From: Chamaecyparis obtusa
Taxonomy: Eukaryota > Streptophyta > Pinopsida > Cupressales > Cupressaceae
DNA: 64,000 nucleotides
Reading direction: 5' to 3'
NCBI GenBank assembly: GCA_027943335.1
Contig: BSBK01006025.1
Coordinates: forward strand, 248,001-312,000
Made by a program: the position numbers and the translations under genes. Positions 36,279 through 47,059 of the stretch are shown here, one piece after another (the first letter of the stretch is position 1; the number at the start of each line of letters is the position of its first letter). The notes below the pieces were generated by a model that worked only from the letters and a program-made list of their open reading frames with translations, ran no database searches and was not told where the DNA came from.

Positions 36279-37368
36279 TTCAAGTTTTTCCTTAAAAAAT
36301 TTGCAAATAAGGTGTTTAAGGTTCAATACATAAGTTTTTCTTCTTCAATATCGATTTGGTTTCCCTCATTGTGATTGGTTGTGTTGACTAACTTGCTAGT
36401 GGAAAAGCACATTTGGAAGGAGCTATTGCCAAGGTAATGATAAAAATGATGAAATCACACAAAAATGCCCCTAACTTTTGTTAGCTACAAGGAGAGGTAA
36501 GCCTTAAATCTTGGTGATTTGTGTGCTTAAATTGTGGCATTGTCCTTTCAAAATCTAGTAATTTGGATAGCTTAAAGGAATAAACCAAACACTTAATCAA
36601 AGCCCCTTGTTTGTGGAAGAGAGTAGAAATACTCAAATCCCTATAGTTAGTGGGTGAAAGAAATTGAACAACATTGTCTATTATGTTTGGGAACTAAAGG
36701 AAAAGTTGGGGATATGCTCTTCACCTTTTGGTGAACCAAATTCCCAAAAGCTTGACCTTAACTCCGTTTTCCTTTCTTTGAATGAACATGCTAGAGAATT
36801 AGTGGGCTCGCCTCCTGAGTTTTCCTTAACGAGGCCGGTGAGAGGGATAGCACAAAGTGGGATACACTCACTTTTGCTATGGGAATCCAACCCACTCTAA
36901 AATGAAATGCATGCATCCTTAATGGGGTGTGTGACAAATGGATTTTAAATTTTTCAAACTTCCTCTAGTAGTCCTCATGGATTGCACCAAATCGTACCTT
37001 TGTGTGTGTGGGAAGCCCCTTAACATACTTGGAGGATGAAATTTTAAAGTGTATTTGAATGGAATCAATATTAAATCCTTGATAAAATAGCAAGACCACC
37101 TTTTAGAGCCATGTTTACGAACCAAATCTTGTGCTAGGTAGGTGCTTGAAGTGTCTTTTTGTGCAAAACCCATGATAACGTTCTTCAAATCCAACATTTT
37201 GTGTTAAGTGGGTAAAAAGACACAAGTGAATGTGTGATTTTTGTGTTTGAAATACATAAACAAGTGAGAGATATATCCATTGAAAACTCATCTTATATTT
37301 TTAAATCTCTTCAATATAAAATCAAAAATTCTTGAATCAAGGATCATTCCCAATCAAACCCTTGTTGG
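36279..37368 (+). other. second leader segment of E1
   Basis: Conserved with E2 (19783-20818), including GTGTTGACTAACTTG, but no gene. Short open stretches here are not conserved in frame. Confidence 0.5.
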
Positions 37369-38790
37369 ATGTCAGTTTCCACGTGGTCCCACACATATAG
37401 GGTATCATTACAAGGAGATAGCTCTCTCGTTGCAAATGGAGGGCAATAATTTGAATACCAAAGTCTTTTCAAAGATCCTAATCAAAAAGAAATTTTTCCA
37501 AACCTATTTGAACAAAGACTTGGAGGGATGGATAGAAATTCAGCATATCATAATCACAATACCAACAATGTCAATCATAATTCCAAAGAAACACTTGAAG
37601 TAAAGGTTGAGAGAGCTTCCCAAGACCTAGAATTCCTAGAGGTTATGGAGAAATTGATAGATAAGGATAAGGAGAACTTTTTCCTAAACCTAGCCCAAAA
37701 GGGAGTAAAGTTGCCTTATGATTTTGATATTGACCAACTCAAGAAAGATCAACACCAAGATGACCCCATGAATTTTATGACTAGGTAGATAAAGGCCTTC
37801 CAAGAACAAATTGATACCATGAAGAAGGTAGTTCAACCTAAAGCCTTTTCCATAGAAGCTTTGTGTCCTTTCCCTTTCGACAAAAGCCTAGTTATGGTAT
37901 ATTTTCCCTTCAATACCATTTTTCCTAAATACGATAAGTACATGGGTAAAATAGACCCACAGGATCATCTAAGAGAGTTTTGCACCCTAAGCATAGAGTT
38001 CATGCACAATGATACATATCTAATGAGACTCTTTCCTAGAAGCTTAGGAGGTCTGGCAATGGAGTGGTTTTCAAAACTACCCCAAGGAATAAAGACCTTT
38101 GAGGAGCTAGCCTCCAAGTTCGTAATTCATTACTCTTATAACATTAAGCACAAAATCACAATGCTCAAGTTGTGTGATACCAAACAGAAAGATGGAGAGT
38201 CCTTCTTAGGATTCCTACAAAGATGGAGGACCATTTTTGCAAGGTATCCATGAAGTATCCCCGAGAAAGAGAAGATGGAAATCTTCACTAAAAATTTGAC
38301 CATGGAAATGAATTATAGATTACAACTTCAATGTCCCCCAACATTTGAAAAACTCATTGAAAATGGGATTAAGATTGAAGATGTTTTGGTCAAGAGAGGT
38401 GAGATCAAATTATTTAAAGACAACAAATCCAACAACAATAATAACAGAAATAACAATAATTATGTGCCTAAGTATTTCAATAATCAAGGGTCCAACAATA
38501 ACAATGATAAATCTAAATCATGGATAAAGAATAACAACAAAAACCTTGTGAATGAAGAAGTTGTGGAGGCCCACAACTTGAAGTCAACCCCTTTTATCCT
38601 ACCATATGGAGCTAATTCTTCAAATAATGTTAATCAATCAAATAAAGCTCCATATAATGCCAATAATTCCAATAACAATTCCAATAATTCCAACAATAAT
38701 GCTAATGGGAATAAGTCAAAATCCTCCTACTCCAATTATAACAAAAAGAAATTCACCTACTTAGGTGAACTTTTGGAGAAAAATTAAGGA
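37369..38790 (+). pseudogene. gag of E1
   Basis: Starts MSVSTWSHTYRVSLQGDSS, with TAA at 37447 (E2 keeps glutamate). Open pieces 37528-37788, 37819-38253 and 38275-38787. Capsid motif NDTYLMRLFPRSLGGLAMEW near 38010-38070; asparagine-rich linker 38425-38710. TAG at 37786 and TGA at 38251 are shared with E2. A one-base loss near 38783 shifts the frame after LGELLEK. Confidence 0.88.
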
Positions 38791-40316
38791 CCTTGGTTGC
38801 CAACAATGTCATCACATTACCCAATATGAAAGATTATGAACCTCAAGTTAAACCTTATTGGTGGAATGATGCCCATCATTGTGAATATCATAGAAATAGA
38901 GGTCATCCAACAAATGAATGTATGAGGTTAAAACACTTGGTGCAAGATCTAATTGACAATGAAACCATCAAAATTGAAGGACCTCAAAACAATGAGGACC
39001 ACACGGCTTTCAAGAATCCCTTTTTGAATCATGAAAAGGGTGAGTCATCTAAGGCTAATCAAAATCAAAAGAAAGGAAATGAGAAAGTGAACTTTGCTCA
39101 TACTTATGACAACACGATCAATACTTTAAGAGAAGAAGATAATACTATATATGTTGTCATAGTAAAGAAAAATTCAAGAGAGGCATCATCAAATATTGTC
39201 ACTAGGGGGCAAGCATAAAAAATTATCCTACCTAATAATGCTCCTAAATTTGTGGTATCAAATCAAGCTTCAACTTCATCATCAAAACAATACAACTTGG
39301 TTGATCAATTACAAAGAACTCCCACTCAAATCTCTATCTTGGAGTTACTCAAATTGTCACCAATTCATAAACACATTTTGGAGAAAGCTTTATTGGAAAC
39401 CAATGTGCCTCTAGACTTGGAGGTAGATAAATTTCAAAATATGGTGGGGCACCTCATTGCACCCCATTGCCTATCATTTTCTGAACAAGATGACATGTCT
39501 CTTAATCATCCTCAAAATCTACCCTTACACATAGAAGTCTTGATCCACAAGCATAGGGTGAAAAGAGTCCTTATAGATGGAGGAGACGGCCTAAACATTT
39601 GTACACTTAGCTTGGTGAAAGCCCTAGGATTTTTTGAGGAGCCTATTGACCCTAAGAAGAAGATAACCATTAAAGCCTATGATAATGAAGAAAGAGCCTC
39701 AAAGGGAGTCATAGTATTACCCATAAGAGTTGGTCCCATGCAAAAAGAGACCATATGTCAAGTGTTGGATCTAAAGTTGACTTATAATATCTTGTTATGA
39801 AGGCCATGGATCCACGAAATGCAAGTTGTTCCTTCAACTTATCATCAATGCCTAAAGTTTCCTTATCTAGGGCAAGAGATAATGATAAGTGGGGATCTAA
39901 ACCCATTCCCATATTGTAATAATGTCAAGCCTATCAATGATTCCTTGGTTCCACACAATACTGAAGGATCTATACCTAATCAAATGGAGCTAGGTCAAAG
40001 TTCTAAGGACATCCCTTTGTTGAAGGGAAAAGAAAAGATGGAAGAAATTGTTCTTAAAGACACACCAAAACTCATTAACCTAACTACATCAAATAAAGGA
40101 AAAGAGAAGGTTAATGAGGATAAAATTATTGAAGAGTCAAAAGAAGACCATACCAAAGCTACCCAAGTGTATACTAAAGAGGCCCATTATCCAAAAATGG
40201 ACCAAATGATGAATAATTTTGATAAGCAATGCAAGATCAAGAAAAAAGGTGTAGGTGAATACTCTTTATCTATGATGGACCTAGCTTTATCACCCAAATC
40301 CTTTGGAAGACCCTAA
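38791..40316 (+). pseudogene. nucleocapsid knuckle and protease of E1
   Basis: 38793-39218 holds the knuckle CEYHRNRGHPTNEC and then LKHLVQDLIDNETIKIEG. 39252-39800 holds the protease (VLIDGGDGLNICTLSLVKAL, catalytic aspartate) and ends NILL with TGA in place of the glycine of NILLGRPW. 39819-40316 continues (MQVVPSTYHQCLKFPYLGQE) to YSLSMMDLALSPKSFGRP. At YSLS the E2 copy carries the TIR insertion. Confidence 0.83.
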
Positions 40317-41560
40317 AATCTACCCCATAGATATAATGAGAACTTTGTGAGGGAAAGTACATCATCCACCATGGATGAAGAAGACAATGATATCCTAAAT
40401 TGGTTATATAAAGATGAAGAATCAAGTGCACATGTCAAACATATTCAAAATATAATCATTCTCACACATCAATATGGGAAAGGGTTTTCAATCATGCAAA
40501 AGATGGGATAAAAATATCAAGGACCTTTACGTACAAAGAATGAAGGGATCATTGAACCCATAGAAATTACATGGTGAGATTCCAAGGAGAAAACAAGGGT
40601 AGGGTATCTTGAGGAAGGATACACTCAAAAACATTATCCCAAACTTTATAGCCAAATATTAAAATTAGAATCTCATAGTGATGAGGATTCTAATGAATGG
40701 GAATGGGAGACCCTATCAGATGAGTCATGCCATGATAAAGTTATTGATTTTATTCATACCTATGCTTATACTAGAGATAAAGGACCAATAACAAAATCAA
40801 CTTCAAATCAAGCATCTAGTTCTAGCCAAGTGGTTCTAAATGATGTGCCAAGTATAGAAATAGAGATAAATCAATGGGTAGGTGTACCTTCATGGAGACC
40901 TACTATGGAAGAATTGAACGTTAGGTTTAATCCACATAACTTGTATCCAATGGAAACCCAAGAGGAGTCTAGTGAGGAGAACTTTGATCCTTCTTCTTTA
41001 GAGCATTTGGAGGAAGCCCATGTTAGAGAATTTCAAGATACAATGTATGAACCCTCCAATAATGAGATATACACCCTAAACCCAACTAAAACAAACCTAA
41101 GTATTGATCCATTAACCCTCATACACTAGAACTTAATTGAATGGAGTTCCATTGAACCAACTACCCTTACAATTTCCTTAAATGACAACGTGGTGTCCCA
41201 ATACCTTAACGTGGTTGAACCCTCTTCTATCAGTAAATATCAATAAGAATTGATCAAAGAGAGCATTCAAACTTTCAATCTGAGAAAAAAAGAAAAAAAT
41301 GAAAAAAGTAAAAAAGGAAAAGAATCAAGTGTTGAAAACCACATTGTGGCAACATTAGATCAAGAAAAAATAAATAAATAAAGGATGTTTCCAAAGGTGA
41401 AAACCCAACTAAGGCACCTAAGGAAGGGAGTTTGGATGCTCTACTAGAACATTATGAGGAATGATCTCCAATCTTAATTGAGCCAACAGAAAAGATAAAC
41501 ATTGGATTAGAAATAGAGTCGAAGATCATTCACCTAGTGGCATCCCTATCTAGCTAAGAA
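40317..41560 (+). pseudogene. G-patch-like segment and linker of E1
   Basis: Homologous to 24689-25950. The G-patch-like stretch (YGKGFSIMQKMG) has a stop soon after it, and TGA at 40575-40577 is shared with E2. 40830-41129 is acidic linker. Many stops, including a TAG near 41128 and a TGA near 41463. Confidence 0.6.
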
Positions 41561-42420
41561 AGAACAAAATTCATTAAGTTCTTTAAAGAAAAGAAAGTTA
41601 ACTTTGCATGGTCTTATGACGATATGATGGGTTTAGACCCAAATCTAATAATGCATCATCTAAATATGAAGGAAGGGGCCAAACCTGTTAAGCAAAAGCT
41701 AAGAAAGATGCATCCACATATAGCACTACTTGTCAAAGTGGAGTTAGAAAAACTATTGAAAGCGGGATTTATAAGGGCCATTGATTATGCACAATGGATC
41801 TCCAATATAGTGCCACTATCAAAAGCATACAAATCCATCATAATCTACATGGACTTTAGAGACTTAAATTTGGCATGTCCTAAGGACGATTTCTCACTTC
41901 TAAGCATAGATGTCATTGTGGACTTAACAGCAGGACACTCTATGTTTTCACTCATGGATGGATTTAGCAGATATAACTAGATAAAGATAGCACCAGAAGA
42001 CCAAGATAAGACAAATTTTACATGTGCATGGGGTACCTTTTGTTGGAATGTCATGTCATTTGGGTTAAAGAATGCAGGAGAGACCTATCAATGAGAAATT
42101 ACCACAATATTCCATGATATGATGCATAAGTTCATGGAGGACTATGTGGATGATATATTAACCAAATACCATTCAAGAAAAGAGCACCTTCAAATTTTGG
42201 CAAAAATTTTTGAAAGGCTAGAAGAATTCAAAGTAAGACTGAACCCAAAGAAATGTGCATTTGGAGTTCAATCCGGCAAACTATTAGGCTACATTGTATC
42301 TGCAAAAGGGATAGAGGTGGATCCCGCTAAAGTGAAGGCTATCATGGAAATGGAAGCACCTAAAAAAATTAGTTATATGAGATCTTTACAAGGAAGGATC
42401 CAATCCATTAGGAGATTTAT
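41561..42420 (+). pseudogene. reverse transcriptase of E1
   Basis: 41624-41980 carries LRKMHPHIALLVKVELEKLL and FRDLNLACPKDDFSL, stopping at TAG 41978-41980 (shared with E2). A stop near 42090 breaks the palm. Catalytic YVDD near 42145, then LNPKKCAFGVQSGKLLGYIV. The long block 42119-43051 runs from YVDD into RNase H without a stop. Confidence 0.88.
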
Positions 42421-43520
42421 CTCACAATTAGCAGAAAAATGTCATAATTTCACCCAACTTTTGCATAAGGATACAATTTTCAAATGGGATGAAAAATGTG
42501 AAGAAGCCTTTAATCTATTGAAGAAATATCTCATGAATCCACCAATCTTGATGTCACCTATCAGAGGCAAGCCCTTGATCCTATACATTTCAGCAACAGA
42601 GAATTCATTAGGGGCACTTTTAGCACAAGAGGATGAAACAAGAAAAGAAAAGGCAATTTACTACATTAGTAGAACCTTGGTCAAATATGAGCTTAACTAT
42701 ACATTCATGGAAAGGGCATCCTTGGACGTGGTTTTTTCTTCCCAAAAATTATGCCATTATATGCTAGCCCACAAGATAAGGCTCATTGCCAAAATTGACC
42801 CTTTAAAATATCTACTTAGTAAAACAGCATTGAATGGAAGGCTAGCAAAGTGGGTGATGGTGCTAAGCGAGTTTGACATAGAATATGTTGATAGAAAATC
42901 AATCAAAGGGAAAGTCATTGTAGACCAATTAGCAAAAGCACCACTTCAAGATGATCATCCCATCCAAGTGGAATTCCCAGATTCAGAGATTGTGAATGTT
43001 GAGGCAAATACATGGCAACTATATTTTGATGGTTCCTATACTCATCATTGATCAGGAGCCGGCATACTTCTCATTAATCATCAAGGCTCTACTATCCCCA
43101 AGTCCTAAAAAATTTTATTTCCATGCACCAATAATATAGCAGAATATGAAGCCTTGGTTATTGGAATCAAGTTGGCATTAGAGTGGAAAGTGACAGAATT
43201 AAAGGTTTATGGAGATTCACAATTAGTCATAAATCAAGTCAATGAATAATATCAGACAAAAGATGACAAATTGGTACCCTACAAAAACATGGTGAAAATT
43301 ATTAAGAAGTATTTCATACTTATTACATTTGAGCAAGTGCTAAGAGAAAAGAACAAAGCAGTGGATGCAATGGCAACTTTGGCTTCACTTTTACAAATGT
43401 CTGATCAAAGTACCAGATATGAGTTCTTGGTAGAAGAAGTGGTTCAACCCATGTTTGACCCTACCCACCCTTACACCATTTTCTTGTTAACTATAAATGA
43501 ATCACCTTGGTATGGACCTA
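42421..43520 (+). pseudogene. RNase H and second RNase H of E1
   Basis: RNase H: NSLGALLAQEDETRKEKAIY to SEFDIEYVDRKSIKGKVIVD. Second RNase H: WQLYFDGSYTHH then TGA at 43049; TAA at 43106 (shared with E2); NNIAEYEALVIGIKLALEWK; VYGDSQLVINQVNE then TAA. 43271 onwards is the linker to integrase. Confidence 0.86.
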
Positions 43521-44763
43521 TTTACACTTACTTGAAAGATAAAATCCTTCCCATAGACCAAACCAGGAATCAAAAGAAAAGCTTCATTTGCCAAGCCGCC
43601 CAATATACCATAATTTCTGAAACATTGTATCGAGAAAGTCTAGACAGAATGCTCCTTATATGTTTAGAAGAGGAAGAATCAAATGTAGCCTTACGAGAAA
43701 TCCATGAAGGAATTTGTGGATCACACTCAAACGGATTAACCCTAGCTAAGAAACTTCTTAGGACTAGATATTTTTGGCCTACAATGGAGAAAGACACTTG
43801 TAACTTTGCCAAAACTTGTAGAAAGTGTCAATTCCATGGAAACTTGATACATGTGCCCGCACAAGAGCTTCATCTGATGACAACACCTTAGTTGTTCTAT
43901 CAATGGGGTCTAGACCTAATAGGCATGATTTATCCACCATCCTCAAATGGTCATAAATTCATCATCATGACAACTGAGTACTTTACCAAGTGGGTGGGAG
44001 TTGTACCCTTATCAATGGCAACGGGAAAGTAGATATCTTTGTTTATCCTCAATCATATTATTTGTAGATATGGCATACCTCATGCTATCATAATGGATAA
44101 TGCAAAGCATTTCAAAAACAAATACTTAAAGGAATTATGCACCAAGTTTCACATGATTCATCATTTTTCTTCAATCTATTACCCCCAAGGTAATGGACAA
44201 GCCGAAGCAACAAATAAAAACATCTTGAAAATTTTAAAGAGAACGGTGGACAATTTAGGTAGAGATTGGCACATCAAAATAAACCTAACCTTATGGGCTT
44301 ATAGAACAAGCATAAGAATTCCAACAGGAGCTACACCTTTTTCTTTAGTCTTTGGAATATAAGCAGTTTTGCCTTTGGAGGTAGAACTTCCATCTTTGAG
44401 GATATCTATGCATGGTTTGATAAATGAGGAAGACTATAGGGTTGTGAGGTTGCAAGAACTAGAACTCTTAGATGAGAAACAGAAGCAAGCATTTGATCAT
44501 TTGAGGGTGTACCAAAAAAAATGTCAAGGGCTTACAATAAGCACATCAAGCCAAGAACATTTCAAATAGGTGACCTAGTTTTGCGAGAGAATCCTAAGAA
44601 CCAAGAAGAAAGAGAACAGAAAGGAAAATGGGAAGCAAACTGGTTAGGACCATTCATCATTGTTGAAAATTTTGGGACTGGCACCTACAAACTAGCAAAT
44701 TGTGATGGTGAAGAAGTACAAGAACCCATCAATAGCATACATCTCAAGAGGTTATATACATGA
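43521..44763 (+). pseudogene. integrase of E1
   Basis: H-H-C-C region intact (HEGICGSHSNG, CRKCQFHG; 43271-43891). A TAG follows at 43889, with another stop near 44030. Core aspartates in GLDLIGM and IMDNAKHFKN, glutamate in QGNGQAEATNKN. TAA near 44360; the frame shifts near 44520. The C-terminal tail 44521-44763 is open (NWLGPFIIVENFGTGTYKLA) to the TGA at 44761. Confidence 0.88.
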
Positions 44764-44962
44764 GGTAGATGAAAGAGTATAAAGAGTATCAAATGGGAGA
44801 GCATCGTATTTATTGTGCATAGTCAAAAAAGATCTTGAAAATACCAAAAACATTTGAAAAGCAGAAAATCACAAATAAATTGAAAAGCATAAAAGATAAA
44901 AAATAGTGGAAAATTGAGCATGAAGAAAGCAAAAACATTCATACATGATCCTCAAAAATATG

Positions 44963-45134
44963 TTGTCTTGGTGAAAACCTAGCAAAAAGGTGCCTTGATG
45001 ATATGAACAAAAAAAATTTGAAAAAAAAAAAAGAGAAAAAGTGCCTTTGTGAAAACCTAGCAAATAGGCACCTTGGTAGAAAAAAAAGAGAAAGATCCAT
45101 TCAATCGATGAAAACCTAGTAAACAAGCACCATT
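44963..45134 (+). repeat. three post-integrase hairpin repeats (E1)
   Basis: Copies at about 44963-45000, 45041-45075 and 45105-45134 of GGTGAAAACCTAGCAAATAGG, 200-370 bp after the integrase stop. The middle copy keeps both pairing arms; the first and third have changes in one arm. Confidence 0.65.
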
Positions 45135-47059
45135 AAAAGTCCAAGTCATTCACATACCTAGAAGGTCACCTTGTAAATATTGCATTTGCCAGTATTTGTA
45201 TATATTGCATAATAAAACCCTACAGTTGCATTTGCGAGTACCTCAAGATTTTGGTCACCTAATCTACAAATTGTCCTAAGTCCCACAAATGAAATTATCT
45301 CACAGTGGGGGAAATCTACTCAAAAAGGAGAAAGAAGGATTCATCAAAGAAAGTTTTATTCAATCATGGAATCAATTCATCAAATTCAAAAGAGGAACAC
45401 TTAATCAAATCTACATTCTAATCCAATTTGAGCCAAAACGCAAACTTTGATCCAAGAGCTTACATGACCTTATCTTTATCAGGATTAAAAGTATGAAATG
45501 GATTGAACTACACTTGAAATATGGATTTGAAAAACATTGCAAGAAATTTTTCTAAGTGTTAACTCAATTGATGAGATCATGTATTTCTAGCGAATCGATG
45601 AAAGTTTTAGACTAGACAAGCTATGATGAAAGCATGATATTTTTCTTGATTTCTGAATGACTGTCTTAAAATCAAAATTTTAAATCATGTATTATTTGTA
45701 TAAAGACATGATCATCAAATAATCCTCGAGGACTTGTACATAGGATAAAATTGAGATTTCTGCTTGTCTACGCAAAAGGATACCTTGGCTATTTTGATCT
45801 TCAATATCATAATACCAAAGTCCACTTGCAACATAGAATCCAACAAAATCGTTATTCACACTCTCATGATTGGCTTCAATTAGTGATAGTCATACCAAAG
45901 AGAGAAGGGAAAGCAAATAAAGAGGTGCAAAAAAGTATTCATATCATCATAGTTGAACTAGTGATGGTTATACTAAAACGGGATCCAAAAAAAAAAATGC
46001 TCAATGATGATTATAAGCTCCAAAATCTTGAATAATGATAGTTAGTTGCATACATCTTAGATTAAGTGCATTGTATATATATTGTTTTTCCTTTCTTAGC
46101 TTAATTTGCAAGGGGGGAAATGAAAAGGGGGTGTACGCAAATCAAAAATCAAAAGATAATCAAAACAACTATATAGGATCGAGTGTGTTGGAAATCAAAA
46201 TAAAAAAAACAAAGTGCATTTCATTAGTTCACTTGCATTACATTAAGGTCATTTTTCTAAGTTGCATTAAGTCATCTTCATTAAACTTTACATATATTGA
46301 TATGTGTCTCACATTTGAATTATTAGGTGCATTGCATTAAGCCATTATCATTTCACATGAAATTCATCTCATTTAAGGTGCATACTTTAAGTGCATTGAA
46401 TTAGTTAGAAATCATTCATTGCATCCATTAATATCATTCAACATTAAATGCACATCATACATAATAAGATTATCCATGCATATATCATTAATCATTAAAA
46501 GCCCATTGCATTATTCCATAGATTCATCACACTTACATATCAAAAGAAATGCATTCATTAGATTCACCATCCATCTATTATCCACCATATACATCAAAAT
46601 AATTAAGTAAAATCATTTCACATTACATTCATCTACTCTATTTCATACATAAGACAAGTCATTTAACCGTCACTAGGACATATGCATACATTGAAAATTG
46701 CATTCTGAAAAGCATAAAACAAAGCATATAACATATAGAATCATATAGAGCTACATATCATCCAGAACATCTAAAAATGGTATCCAACATGTAATGACAT
46801 CATATATAGTCAAATCTATCAAAGAAGAGATCAGAGTCCATGGTACAATCATCATAAATGAACAAGAGAGCAAATTCTATAACATCATCATATAAAGAAA
46901 TATCTAAAAGCTCAAATGACCATCAAAGTATCAACATAAACAACATCAAATCAATCAAAAATGATACAACAATGGTCCAATGTCTCGATCATAACAATAG
47001 AAAGGAGAGCATATATCATCAAAAGTATAAATGAAATAATGGAACTAGCTCATGAGAAA
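45135..47059 (+). other. 3' non-coding region of E1 between pol and the antisense gene
   Basis: Matches 29521-31438 in E2. It includes GAAAAGGGGG followed by TG (46122-46133) and CAT-rich sequence from 46240. No gene seen. Confidence 0.6.

Noticed and set aside
36664..36900. A second leader gene in E1
   Set aside because: The homologous stretch in E2 (20130-20400) has no matching frame, so it is probably chance.
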